From NCBI GenBank assembly GCA_950106755.1, contig OX467088.1, positions 30,218,401-30,282,400 on the forward strand: a stretch of 64,000 nt of DNA, in the 5' to 3' direction. Numbering within the stretch: position 1 is the first letter of the stretch; each line of letters opens with the position of its first letter. Shown here piece by piece: positions 34,649 to 47,169 of the stretch. Source of the DNA: Climacium dendroides (lineage: Eukaryota > Streptophyta > Bryopsida > Hypnales > Climaciaceae). The notes beneath the pieces are model-generated. The model was not told where the DNA came from. It saw nothing but the letters and a program-made list of their open reading frames with translations, and did no database searches. The translations under genes were made by a program, and so were the position numbers.

Positions 34649-35570
34649 AGCTACAAGCTCCAAAGGAATCTAGCTTTTAGATTTTTCTCTACCGAAATTG
34701 TTTTTGGATGAGTCAGTTCTAAGAGAGGGATAGGATAGAACTTCCAAGTCCAAGAAGTCAGAACGAGGAACAGTACCAGCCAACACGCCTGAGGCTGCGA
34801 TTGACTTGGAATCTACGCCCGATTCCGGCCAAGGCGACCCGGCCCCTAACCCTACGGATGGAGAACAGAATCGAAACTTAAACGAGGTTTTCAAGTAGAT
34901 GGAATTCGATCCAAAGAGTCCCACCATAGGATTTCAGTTGTAAACTAGTTATGTGAGTGGGTAGCAAAGAGTTGGGAGTAACTTTAGTTCCTCAACACGT
35001 TTAGAGCTTAGGAATCCGAGTGAAAAAACCGTTGTTAGGCTCAGTGGATAGGGAGGGATTCTTCAGTCGCACTGGAATTCCTAGGTGGTCCGGTTGAGTG
35101 TCTCATCCCCTGTGAGGTTTCACCCCCTTAGTTGGTAAATGAAAAAACTTTAGTAGATGTTGGAATGGACGAGTATACTTGTGACCACCTAACTTCGCAC
35201 GGATAGGAATTGACAATCAAGGTTGTTGTAGTATGAGAGGATTGTATAGAGGGGTCTTTGTGTGACCTGCAATCCGGATTACCATTTGGATTGTTGTAAG
35301 GACCAAACTGGATTTGGAGTAGTTAGAAGAATAGAAAATAGGATAGTGGGTCTTCAACCACAATAAGTCACGAAAAGAGTGGTGAGCCTACTACTTTTGA
35401 AATCAAGTAGCAATCCCTCTGATAGTGAAACAGAGGCAAAACTAAACCGGATAGGAGTATGGATACAAGTAGATAGGTCGGAACGGATTGGTTTACAAAG
35501 GTACTATTGTAGTGCAAGGCAAGTAAATTCCCCGTTATATTTCCAAAAACCACTCTAGAGCATAAATAAA
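34649..35570 (+). pseudogene. A1, part 4: C-terminal coding relic and 3' non-coding end
   Basis: After R, the plus strand reads SKSKKSERGTVPANTPEA...DSGQGDPAPNPTDG, a disordered tail like that of A4, ending at TAG near 34897. The region from 34940 is non-coding and matches the 3' regions of A2 and A4 (GTTGTAGTA...AGAGG...TGTGTGACCTG...ATCCGGA). Confidence 0.55.
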
Positions 35571-36366
35571 TGACTCTAAAGATTGAACCCGCAAGATTCT
35601 GTAAAGCATCTAGCCTTATTAAGTGATTAAGCTAAATCAATGACCAAACCCTACTTTTTGGTCCTACGTTTGAAACTGGAAATACTACAACACCCGAAAA
35701 ATGAAGAACCGGATTCCTCCCACCGTTCCGGTCCTACTAACTACCCGGTCCATAAATCACCACATATTGTCACCACCACCCTAGGATCTTACTACCTCCG
35801 GTCTTGGATACCCCTATAAACCAATCCGTTTCGGACTGTACCCATATTCTTACTCCTATCCGGTTTAATTTTACCTCTAATTTACCATTAGAGGAGTTGC
35901 CGCTTGATTTCAAGAGTGGCAGGTCCACCACTCCAGCCGTGACTTATAGTGATTGAAGGCCTACTATCCTATTTTCTATTCTTCAAACTACTCCAAATCC
36001 GGTTTGCTTCATTACAACAACCCAGATGGTAATCCAAATTGTAGGTCACACAAAAACCCCTCCATACAATCCTTCATACTACAACAACCTTGGATGCCAA
36101 TTCCTATCCGTGCGAAGTTAGGCGGTTACAAGTATACCCGTTTGTTCCAACATCTACTAAAGCTTTTCCATTTACCAACTAAGGTAGTGAGACCTCACAG
36201 GTAATCGAACATTCAATTGGATTTTCCACTCGGGAGTTCTAGCGCGACTAAGAAATCCCTCTCTATCTACCAAGCCTAACAACGGTTTTCTCACCCAGAA
36301 TCCTAAGCTCTAGATGTGTTGAGGAACTGAAGTTACTCCCAACTCTTTACTACCTACTCACATACA
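34948..36366. repeat. Large inverted repeat of A-element 3' regions
   Basis: 34948-35520 is repeated in reverse complement at 35820-36366 (for example AAAGAGTTGGGAGTAACTT near 34967 against AAGTTACTCCCAACTCTTT near 36332). Arms are about 550-600 bp and diverged, with a spacer of about 300 bp. It is best explained by two A-type 3' ends lying tail to tail. A third, direct copy of the terminal AAGTGAAATTCCC motif begins near 36410. Confidence 0.75.
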
Positions 36367-36409
36367 CTAAAATAAAATAAAATGAAACACCAAGGTGTCG
36401 CAGCTTAGG

Positions 36410-37541
36410 GTAAGTGAAATTCCCTATTATGCTCACAAAAACCACTTTAAAGCATAACAAAGTAACTCTAAAGATTGAACCCAAGAGACTCTATGAAGTA
36501 TTTCGTGTTACTAGGTAGTTGGAGGTAAATATCAATACAAATGTTCTTCTTTCTCTCCGGTTTTCCTTCCCCCCCAAACCGGACAACTCCTTTGACCAAT
36601 GACCACTAATTCGGACTACACTTCTACTCGATTTGAACTAGGATCCGGTCACCCAATCAACTCAAGTCTAGCCGGAACTAATACAATCGACCAGATCTTG
36701 CTACTACACCTAAGGATCTCTTCTTCTTTGGTTTCCGTTCTTGTTTTGCTTAACTTCTGTTGGCACTTCAGAGGAATCCACCACTTGGTTTTAGAGAGGT
36801 AGGCCCACCACTTGTCGCAACCTAATTTTTTGATTTTTCTCTCTATCGTGTTCTGTAACACGGAATCCGGATTGAGTAGACCCGGATTGGCACGAAAGAG
36901 GAAAGAAAAGCCAAGAGTTAGAAAGACTAGAAACATAAGCCCTAAAGGAACCGAATTAGGGAGCGGAACGGATATCGGAAACGAATCCGGTCTAGTCCCC
37001 TAACCGGAGGAACGGATCCAGAATTCGCGTCCAGAAAAACGAAAAAAAAAATAATAATGAGATTTTCAGGGTATAAAAGAGACTGTTTTAGGGTTTGTCT
37101 GTCATTTGCACTTGGGAGCACTAGCGTACTTGGCGCGCTCTCAGTGCTTTGAGTTTGTGTCTGCAAATTGAGTGCGTTTTTGTGTGAATTGTGCAAAGTC
37201 TGAGAGTTGTGAGTGTGCGCGTTTGTTTTCTTTACACGGACGTAGAGATTAGAAAAGAATTGAGTGCATGAGCGAGGCGGAAATTGAGAGAGAGAGAAAG
37301 AAAGGGAAAGGGAGCACCGCGATACTTGTGCATTGAGCGATTTGGCCAAGGTCGAGGAGAGTGTGTGAGAAAACGGGCCGTGCGGCTAGGAGAGAAGAGA
37401 GGTAGTGATTTAAAAGAGAGACGGATGCCGCAGTTAAAGCGTAGTCGAAATCAGGGACCAGCGAGCGCTTAGAGGATAGAAATTAGAGTAAGGAAAGTGG
37501 CTCCTTTAGAGCCCAGTAGTGAGCGGGAGAGAGTCGTATTG
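36410..37541 (+). promoter_or_regulatory. 5' region and TATA box of element A3
   Basis: TATAAAA lies at 37072-37078. The following leader contains TTTTAGGGTTTG and a purine-rich stretch. A first in-frame ATG occurs at 37425, followed by TAG at about 37470. The conserved methionine of the family is at 37542. Confidence 0.45.
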
Positions 37542-38402
37542 ATGGAGGACCTCTCCGCCATGGGTTGCGTAGGGTTCTTGGAGAAACCCTGGGGGTTTCG
37601 GAACGAGGCAATAGTGAGGTAGCTCATTGAAGGAGCCCCTAACCAGTTCGACAACACTATTCGGCCGGTTCCGTCCATGTGGACCAGGGAGATCTGGAGA
37701 AAAGTTTACGAGCTGGAAGAAGGCGATGCGGAACAAGCGAGCTGGAAGGGAGACTTCATGCGTGGAAAGTTCCGGGGAGCAGCTAACCCCAAGGACGGTT
37801 ACGCAATCGAAGATTGCATCAATGTGCGGCACAAGCGACTACTGGAGTTCCTGGTCCCGATTCTACATCCAAAAAAACCTACCCGGGTGCCTTCCACGCT
37901 CGGAAACGCGATCTTTGGAGCCCTGAGCGGAGAGAAGCGGATGGATTGGGCGGCATTCATTCAAACGATGGTGAATGTCTTAGTCTCAAATGTGGGAAAG
38001 AGTAGGGCTACTCCGGTAAGCCCCTACCTTTTCCACCTATATAAGAATCAGAGTCTCCTTACATCGGAGGAGAACCAGGAGTGGAGGGCGCAGATGGCTC
38101 TCCGGACGTGCGGTGGATCGGATGAGGAATCTGAGACGGAACCGGATAGCCTGGAACCGGAGGAGAAGGGTGAGAACCCTAAGAAGAGGAATTGGGAAGA
38201 AGAAGAAGAGGAGGAAGAGGACATTCCTCTCCACCGAAGGATAAAGAGGACGCCCAGTCTGAGGTACCAAATGCCATGGATGAAGCTGAGCTTTGGTACC
38301 TTGCAATCCGTTCGTGGTGGTTGTCATCTGGAGCCGCGATTGAAGAAGCACTTCATCATCTGGACCACTGGCAGGGTTGTCGTGGACGTGCGTCCGCGGT
38401 GA
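37542..38402 (+). pseudogene. A3 ORF: plant transposon protein, truncated
   Basis: The start at 37542 (MEDLSAMGCVGFLEKPWGF) aligns with A1 and A4. One in-frame TAG (37618) is the only lesion in the core, which reads PKDGYAIEDCINVRHKRLLE, VPILHPKKPTRV, GNAIFGALSGEKRMDW, TPVSPYLFHLYKN. A run of Glu codons follows (EEEEEEEED). The coiled coil and tail of A2 and A4 are missing: after about 38270 the sequence is unrelated and passes into the GC-rich array at 38.4 kb. A transposon boundary or deletion truncated it there. Confidence 0.75.
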
Positions 38403-38625
38403 AATTATGTCCAAAATCGGACGTCCTGACGTTCGCCCGTCCGGACCCTGTGGACGCAAACGAACGGTCCTCGGTCGCCGTCCTACGGGCAGGCGGCGGA
38501 CGGGCGGCCGGATTGGCGGACGGGCCGGTCAGACTGGTGGGCGGGCGGACAGCCGTTTTTATTGGCGGACGAGCAGACGGGCTAGCAGACGGATGGGCGG
38601 ACGGGCGGACGCGCGAACGATTCAA
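38400..38625. repeat. GC-rich GGACGG array 1 (3' side of the hAT gene)
   Basis: Dense GGACGGGCGGACGG-type repeats, almost all as GGACGG on the plus strand after a short CGTCCGGACC start. Flanking DNA is AT-rich. It lies on the 3' side of the hAT gene, opposite array 2, so the two may be subterminal repeats of that element. Confidence 0.85.
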
Positions 38626-38639
38626 GGGCCAAGGGGTTT

Positions 38640-39095
38640 AGGGAGTCTGGGAGTGACCGACTGAGAGAATGAGGGTTTGTAACTTTGCATTTTGCAATTT
38701 TGCATGATTTTCAGTTTGTTTTAGGGTTCTTCTTACATATTTGTGAGTTTTGGCACTTCAAAAAATTTTATGTGCTACACACTTGAAATTGAGAACAAAA
38801 AATAACACATTGAAGATTTCTTCAATATCACTTGGGACAAAATCCCCCCAAAATGATAGTTTCATTAATTTTTTCAAGATAATTTGGCAACCTTGTACTA
38901 CTATGAAATGCTCCGAGAACTAATAAATCTTAGCTATTCATCTCTCTAAATCATAAGCATTTGAGCACCAAGTTCTGTAAATGTTCTTCATTCAAATCCT
39001 TTCTAATTTGAATGCCTAGGGGTGGTAATCACTATCTCCTTTCACCTCTGCCCCGCTACTGTATTCTCTTGATTGGAATCCATCATCTTCATCAC
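38640..39095. other. AT-rich 3' flank of the hAT gene
   Basis: No gene was seen. The last part, near 39.04-39.10 kb, may be the true acidic C-terminus of the transposase in another frame (DEDDGFQSREYSSGAE). Confidence 0.4.
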
Positions 39096-42000
39096 TCATG
39101 GTGTTTTCTTCATCGTCTGATGAAAGTGTTTGAGTTTCCCCTTTTTCTCATGTACTGTTGAAGATACACGAGCTTTCTTAGGCTTGCCCATCATTTGCTC
39201 GTTCTTTGCTTTCATCAAGGTTTTCCCTACACGTTCACGAAGGCGATCAACCGCTTTTCCTTTTCTCAACGGAAGTTTTGGAATAGACGGACGCTTATCA
39301 AAGGGGGTTTTTCCTACATTCACTTTCTTCGTTGGAGAGATTGCAAACGGCTCCATTACTCATTTGTTCTTTGCTTTAGAGGGTTCTTCCATCATCATTG
39401 CCATCTCTGCCTTTCTCCCTTCTTTAGTGAATGCTTCTATAGCATTTGAAGATTCCAGTGTCGGGTTCGCTAGCCTTGTTGAAGATGCTGGTAGGCGGTT
39501 TCCTTGCTTCTTTAACATTGAGGCCAACGTCTCATCTTCCTCGTCATCGGTGAATGAAGAAATCTGCAATCTTCGATTTTTGGTATGTTCTATTTCTTTC
39601 GAAATGATGGAAGCTCGTGTCGGACGTTGAGAACTTCCTGAACCCACCAAAGTAGTGCTTACACTATTAAATAGTGAGCGTGCACCTATTGGAGGAATGC
39701 TACGCGGTGGACGTACAAAACTTGTCATGTTTTCCTTTGTGCCTTGGCCACTGTGAAGCAAGTTCGGACTTCCACATTCTATCAAACACAAACGTACATT
39801 GTCTTGTGTCCCACTCGCTTCATGGTTTAGGCTACTTGGTTCCCCGTTGCTTTTGCTTGCCAATCCTCCTAGAGACTCCACGCTTATCTTGTCCACATTC
39901 ATTTGCTCGCGGTCCTCAACGTTGTCATTCTTTTCTAGTTGGGCCACCACTATGGATGGAGACCTACCGCTTCCAATCACTTCATCTATTTCGGAAGTTC
40001 TAGCATTGGATGCTATGGTTCCATTAGAAGTCAGGACTTGGACATTTGCGTCCTCTTCGTTTAGATTGAAGACCTTGTCACTACTTAGAAATCGATTTCC
40101 ATCTACAAACCTTGCTATGGAAGGTACGCCTTCATCGTTTCCACAATCATTATCGTCCATTGGAAAGTCGTACTCGTCTCGGTCATTGTTGCCCATGTCA
40201 TCATCATTCATATTTACTCTTCCAAACGGTTCACCTCCAAAATTGTATGTGTTGCCATCCAAATCTTCTTCTTCATTGAATATTGGGTCGTCCCAATTTG
40301 CTTCTTGTCCATGTGCTTCATTCCCGTCCACACGAACACCTTCTTCTTCATCTTCGCTGTTCTCGTCATCTTCATTTGGTCCCTCCGATTCTTCTGAATC
40401 TACATTTTCAAGGTACCACTTCTTCTCATCCCTCTCCTTGGATGCGGCCAACACTCTTGAATTAGTGTTCACATACACCAAATCCGCAGCTCTCTTTGTT
40501 CTCAACTTATTCCGAGATTTGTTGTAAACAAAAGAATAGCTACTCCAGTTCCGTTCACATGAAGATGAAGATACCGGTTGGCCCAATATTCTCCTTGCAA
40601 TTGGAGCAATGAGCTTCCCACATGCGCCTTCAAAATCCCACCAAACGTGTGCCGATAATTTTTGTTCACTTGGATCCAACATGTTGTGGAAGGGAGGCTC
40701 CCTATGTTGAAACGCCATGAATTCCTTAACGACGTCCGCGTAGTCCGTAGGTTTACATATTCACATGAGAACATGCTTGCATGCCTCGGTGGCCTCTGAA
40801 TCGTCGGCTAGTTCTTTATCGTGCAAAAGATAGGGATTCAAAAGAGCTCCTGTATATTGGAGATCGGTCTCTACCATTTCCCATCTAGCGTTGAACGCCT
40901 CCTTCAATGGTTTGGCAAATTCGGGGCTCAATAGAAAAGGCGGATTTTCTAACCCCCCCACATGCGACCGTATCTTCCTCATAATATGCAAAACTTTCCC
41001 TGAACATGGAGTCTTTGCATCTAAATCACGAAGGCCATACACAACAATGCCCATCAACTGCACAAAATTTGTGCAACGCCTCTAGAAATGCTCATTGTTT
41101 ATTATCTTCTTTGTACACCGAGACTTTGTACGGTTCTTCTTTTTCTTGTCATCCAACGTCCTCACATATTGTTCCCAACGCGGATCTATCACACTCTGTT
41201 GAAGTGCTCCCTTCACTTTCAACAAGCGTTCAAGTGCAATGAAATTTGAAGCAAATCTTGTTTCGCCTGGCATCAATAAGCTGTGCTCTTTTTTGTATGA
41301 ACGAAATATTGCAAGCGGCATGTGCTGCTTTCTAAAAAACGTAAGAACCATATGAGCTTTGGCCACGACATCCGCCACCCATGCTTCCTTCCCCCAATCT
41401 TTTAGCAACAAATTCAAGGCGTGCACCACACAACCTTGAAAAGAAATGTGAGGATATTTGTCTTTTATGATTCTACATGCTCGAGGGTTTACAGGAGCAT
41501 TGTTCGTTGTTATTTGCACCACATATGCGGACCCACCTCCTGTATGAATTTGTCCAAAATAGAGGCCAAGTACTCTGCGTTTTTTACGAACCCACTTGTG
41601 TCCACCGATCCCAAAAATTGCTCCCCTGCAGAAGATACAAGCATACAATTCACCAATGGCCGATTTGTAACCGAACTCCATCCATCAATAGACAAGGTTG
41701 CTCCAAACTTTTTGATACTATCCTCGGTCCTCTTCTGCAACTTTAGCTTGACATCTTCTTTCGCTTCTTCTAGTAATTTGGTTCGTAGAGTGTCGTACGA
41801 TGGTGGGCTGTATGGCTTACCAAACTCAGCTGTTTTTTGACTGCTTCTTTGAAGGCCTCACTTCAAGCTACCGCAAATGGTATGTTGGCTGAATAGAAGA
41901 AATTTGCCCACAACGCATTCAAATTGCGTCTATCAGCTTGTTCAAACCCATCTACTAGCCGACTTTGTCTTCGGGGCCGATTGATGGAAGAGGGTGGAGT

Positions 42001-42396
42001 TGGACATTGTTCACTTGATGTTTCCACACTTTGATGTACCCTTGAAGACGCATGATGAATTTCAGACGGCGCTACACATGAGTCCTCTTGTGTTGAACGT
42101 GAAAAATCCCTTCCATTTGAGGCATTGTTTGCAACCCTCCCTATGTTTTCACCATCTATATTGTCAAGGGCCGATCTTCGTGGAAATAACCCATTACAAC
42201 CGGCAAAAAGAGTTCGAATTGACAAAGTCAATTTTGGACATATGCTTACCCTCTTGTCGCGAACACCGTCTTTGCCTTCATATCCAAGGTAGCTCAACAT
42301 GCGACACTTCCAATTTGCAAACACCAAGTCACATGCCTTGCACTGCACTTTACCGCTTGATGGAACAACATACCAACCGGAAAAATCCTTACTCAT
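39096..42396 (-). pseudogene. hAT-superfamily transposase (BED / DUF659 / C-terminal dimerisation), inactive
   Basis: In order on the minus strand: start at 42396 with a BED-like zinc finger (VQCKACDLVF); a linker; DUF659 core (LSIDGWSSVTNRPLVNCMLVSS near 41690); then CVVHALNLLLKDWGKEAW; and the hAT dimerisation domain (SSSCERNWSSYSFVYNKSRN near 40540) followed by a long acidic tail. Lesions: TGA near 41863, a frameshift in an A run near 41850, a second within DUF659 near 41530, breaks near 41080 and 40760, and TGA at 39360. The block VVQITTNNAPVN has Asn where the family has Asp in ITDNA, so a catalytic acid is lost too. A GGACGG array lies about 300 bp upstream (array 2) and another beyond the 3' end (array 1). 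Confidence 0.88.
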
Positions 42397-42702
42397 TGTG
42401 GAAAGCTCTGTTCAAGTTCAAGTCCAAGTTCCAATCTTGTCTTCAGTTCCAAATGTTTAGGTTCAAATCACCATGTCACATGTATCAAATATAGTCTATA
42501 AGCAAAGCCTTAGAAACCAAAGCCCCCTTGTCCACTGAACTATGCATTACCAAACAAGGGACACAAAGATTGCAGCTCCTAGCCCTTGGAAATCTTAGCG
42601 TTCAGTTTCTCAGAAGTGCTTGTAAATGCCTTCTTCCTTGCTCTTATACTCCTAATTTGTTGAATGTTCTATGCCTTAGAAGTAACCGTTGCCAACGGTT
42701 AG

Positions 42703-42842
42703 AAAACCCGGCGGACGGGGTAGGCGGACAGGGCGGACGGATGGTGATTGGGTCGGTCAAGGCGGATGGGCGGGTGGACGGGTCGGACGGGCGGGTCGGA
42801 CGAGCGGACGGGCCAGACGGGCGGTCGTGCGAACAGGGCGGT
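42703..42842. repeat. GC-rich GGACGG array 2 (upstream of the hAT gene)
   Basis: About 140 bp of GGACGG/GGCGGACGGG units on the plus strand, i.e. CCGTCC on the sense strand of the hAT gene. The array ends 307 bp before the hAT ATG. DNA from 42843 to 43292 is AT-rich without genes. Confidence 0.85.
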
Positions 42843-43292
42843 TTTAGCCTTTTAGGGTGGTCAATTTTATTTAGTTACTTCTTTACTTCGAACTTTTGGG
42901 CTCTTGGTTCAGTTGGTTGCATTCCATCCTAGGGATAACTAGATTACGAAAGTAGTAGAAAACAAGTGTTAAGTACTACAACAAAATTCTCAATCAAAGA
43001 CACAATTCAATAAAAATTGGGCATAACATGCACATTTCAATAAAACTTAGTTCAAGAAAATGAATTTTATGATAAAAACATAATATATATACATATATAT
43101 ATTCAAATAAATAAATAATTACTTGCAACATGTTTTTCTTCACTACATGTATATGCAATACAAAAAAGTCATGATGGACATGGTGGGCCACGTACAATAC
43201 TACTAGTCATAAAAAAAATAAAGCCCACACTACATAATTATATCTTGAGTGCCATTAAAATACGACTACATAGGAAATTAAACATTTCACAA

Positions 43293-46200
43293 TTACTTCA
43301 ACACACTATTATCTTCTTCGGCATCACGAGATGTCCCCTCCCTCGCCATGAGTCTTCTACTTGTTCGACGAGGCATTGGTTGCGGACTATTTCCATGGTT
43401 GCTCCCTCCGCGGCTAGCTTGTACCTGCATATCAACCCTCTCAAATTGTCTTTTGGTTTCCGGAGAGTGGTCATCTTCCTCTTCAATCTTCCGTTTATTC
43501 TTCTTCTTCGGAGACAGTTCCACTTCGTGGGCCCTCAAAGCCCTCACAACACAATCTATGTCATCCATCAATTGTTTTATCATTTCATCCTCACTTTTCA
43601 TCATCCAAGTTTGTTCACCTCCCTCTCCTAGATACTTCCTCCACTTGGTTATAATGTCCTTCATATTCATGTCAAATGCCCTTGCAACGTCTTCCATCTT
43701 ATGCTCTGTAGATGATTTACCGTTTAGGTCCACCACAGAATGGACTCTTGCTGCTTCTTCCAACTTCGACAAAATGAGGGCCCGCCCTATCAAATCCGTA
43801 TTGTAGCCCGCAAATTGCTTTATGACTTTTGGATCACGCTCAACCTCCACCAAGAGGTCATTTGGACCCTCTCTCTTCCATTCCTTCTCGGGAATTCGAA
43901 AGAACTTTTGGTGATGTGTGCTCCAATGTCCGCCCATACTGCGACAGAACAACTCTCGAGCCTCGCTGTTCTTAATCTCGAAGGCACGCAACTCAACCTC
44001 CACGTCAGACGTCATCCAAAAGAATTTATCTTTGGTGGAAAATGGGCCATCGCATAGCTCATATATTTGTGATCGAGCATCCCACTTCATTGGTTTCCCC
44101 CAATGCAAATAGTTCTGAAATTTGTATGGCTCTTGGTCAAGTGGAAGGTTCCATCGATTGTATTCGTGCCCCGTAGGCATACGGTACAAAATCCCTAGCA
44201 TTTCATACAGCCTTGGACTCAGAAGAATACGGCATTCGGGACAACGGCGTTGAAATTCTGCCGATCTTTGAATGCAAAACACATGGAATGTATGGCGACA
44301 CTGTCCCAATGCTATAGCTCCTTCGGGCCCAAAACAACCTTGGCAAAGAGAACAATGACCCTCCAAGATGGGAGTATTTGGAAAACTTCCTGGCACAAGC
44401 TCCTTCTCATGTTGCTGGAAGTGAGCTGACAACGTGCCATAAGGGACCCATCCTTCCTCCGCTTCCAAAGTCCAATCAATGTTCTCCATATCATAGGTCT
44501 TTCTGTGGTTTAGCCGCTCATACATCCTATTCATGTTCCCCCAAACCGTAAGTTTTAAATCAAGGTCCTTTCTTTCCTCCTCCAACTTCTCCACAAAACG
44601 CTTATAAGAACTCTTGACATTCTCGTATGCTGTGTCTGATTGCAAATTTGCAATGCATACCTCAAAAGCCCGTTCATGAGTGCGGATGATACTGAGGAAT
44701 GATCTTGTAGTTGTCACGCCCACATCATCCACCGTAAATCCGCATTTTTCTTTGGAAGGATTTCACTTAGTACCCCTACTTCCATCATTCGTTTCATTGT
44801 TGATTCGGCCTCATTCTTTCCTCGAACTGCCAAGTCCAATTGATGCCTTAACTCTTCAACTTCCGGATTTTGTGATTGCATGGAAGCATCTTCAAATGAG
44901 GGGAAAACTATGGATTTTGGACTCGGAATGCGCCGTCGGAGTTCTACGGTCCCATCCTCAGCTTTGCCCTCATCAAAAGGAAGAGATAGTTGATCGCTCT
45001 TTTGTGTTGGTTCACTTGCCTCTAATAGCCCTATTCCGCCAGGCGATTGTTGACCTGCCTTCTCGTTTTGTAATGTCCACAATGTTTTGCGATGCTCTTC
45101 TAACATCTCTTTGCATGTCTTCAACTCCAACACCAACTTCTCATTCATAGCCTTGAGATTCTCATTCATGGCCTTCAAATTGTCATTCGTTCGCTTCAAA
45201 GTCTTGTTATTTTTTTTGACACTCTCATAGTCATTACCCAAGGGCTTCAAGTTTGGGGTCGGCCTCCAATACAACGTGTTGTATTTGCTCTCCAATATCT
45301 CATACTTTGCCTTGAGGTCATCATGATCTTCTTTGGAGTAACGCACCTCCTTCAACTCTAAATTCTGCTATTCCAAAATTTTTTTATGCTTAAGGTCTTC
45401 CAACTTCTCGTCTTGTAGTTTGTCCGCAAACTCGACAAACTTTCTGAAAGCCAAAGCACCATGAAGAACGGATGGTGTCATTTTCGTAAATGTATTAGTT
45501 ATTTGCGCAAGAGCAGGCGTCAATATAGCCACAACTCTAGCTGTACATGATAGAGAATACGCCGTTCTAAATATCTCGCCAAATCCTGATGTTGAATTGC
45601 CTGAAGTGGAGCTGCGTCCTTCATTTGTAGTGCCACCTTCATTAGGATTTCCTCCTACATGCTCAAGGCCACCTTTGTTTATAGTGCTCCCTTCATTTCC
45701 GCCATTTGTTGCTTCTCTCTGAATTTCAAATTGATTCCATCGGAGGGAACACTGCAACAAGTTCTCCATCTCTTCTAGTGGAGGCATCTTTTGTAGAGTC
45801 TTGAGATCCTCTGGGCCCAACAAAGCTAGCAACGGATGATCTTGGATAATCAGGGTCTCTTTGTCGTTGTTTACAGCAGCCTCGTCTTGAGAGTCCATCC
45901 TTACATCTGTCGGTTGAGTTGGATGCTCTTCATTTTGGTTTGGTGAAGTCCGAATTGCATTTTCAGGTCTGGACAGTAGGCTTGGTTTTTTCCTTGATTT
46001 AGGAGACAAAGGGACATAGAACATGATGTCTTGTGTTGTGTCTGCTAAGAACCGGTCAATACAAGCGTGAGCCTCCTTCACGTCTTGAAGGTCTTCTCTA
46101 TCTTCAATGTCTTTTATAGGATCCTCTTCTTGGTGCTTCTGTGACATCGATGTAGATCCATGTTCTGTTGGCCGAGGGAGCTTCATTGCAACGTTGCTTT

Positions 46201-46928
46201 CTGGCACCCCTTCTAACACGTTTTGTGTAGAGTTCAAATCCGTTGGTGGAGTCAAAAACACCTCTCCCTCCACATCGTCCACAAGACAAGTGCTTCCTTT
46301 TGTGGGGTCCCCCATACAAACCGGTTCTATCGCCATTTTCTTTCCATTCAGTACTTCCGTACGACGCACTTGGATTTCAAGAGGGATCTGAATTGATTCC
46401 ACAGCATCCTCTAATGCTTTCTTTTTTTTCACTTCCTTCAGGAAGTTGCGCCTTCGGAACAAATATATCAGGGATATGTTTCTGATGTCTGCCAATCGCA
46501 AGTGTCAATGTCGCTATCGTAGGATACGTACTCCAATCCACTTGACGGCCCAGTATGAGTTCAGCGTAAACCATGCCTGCCAAGCTGTAGTTAATTTTGC
46601 CCTTGCTCATAGCCTTCTCCGGAAATAAGGCCTTCCACACCTCCATCGAACGGTGCACAAAATGATCATTGAGGCAATTCAATGGTTTAAAACAATATTC
46701 ACGGGTGTGAAGAGGGTGACACTCTCGAGGCCACAACTTCCCAATGTGATACATTTTCACGTATTTGCGGCACAATTTAGAGGTCCAATACTCCACATCC
46801 TCTTTTTCCCAACCCGTCTCAGCCTTAATGTTGATGTCATCTAAAATGTCAAACCGTAACTCATGACCAACGCCCTTCGGCTTAGACTTCTTCTTGCCTT
46901 CAGTTGCAGCACTACTTGCCCCCACCAT
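43293..46928 (-). pseudogene. Locus B1: LWP-domain / coiled-coil / RING-H2 protein
   Basis: In order: start 46928; N-terminal block with RKYVKMYHIGKLWP and NYSLAGMVYAELILGRQVDW, shared with the gene at 53.6 kb; a one-base shift in an A8 run near 46428; a long Ser/Glu-rich middle; TAG at 45368 where the duplicate at 63.2 kb has CAA (Gln); a coiled coil (ESKYNTLYW...NEKLVLELKTC); a frame change near 44730; then a RING-H2 finger in the last ORF: C127-x2-C130, C145-x-H147-x2-H150-x2-C153, C164-x2-C167. RING-H2 fingers usually recruit E2 enzymes for ubiquitin transfer. The C-terminus is Lys-rich and could be nuclear. A GC-rich array (47.17-47.43 kb) lies 240 bp upstream. A functional sister copy is possible; this one needs two corrections. 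Confidence 0.65.
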
Positions 46929-47169
46929 GACTGCTTGAGTGTCGAGTACTCACTTGCAATTTTAGAATGGAAATTTCCAATATATAATCCCCGTTCTCTC
47001 AAAATATATAATGTGCTTCACTGTCTCTAAACGTATGTAAGTAACCAAGGACCAAAATCCAATGTAGTATGATCAAAATATGACCCCCACTCTTTACCAC
47101 ATAGGAGCAACTAGCGCGTGAAGCAATAGTAGCACATCCGACATGGCAGTGATTCCCAAATAGAAGAGT

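Noticed and set aside
43293..44732. B1 RING ORF as an intact independent gene
   Set aside because: Its ATG lies inside the preceding coiled-coil frame, the duplicate B2 lacks that ATG, and homology is continuous across the junction, so it is a part of a larger decayed gene.
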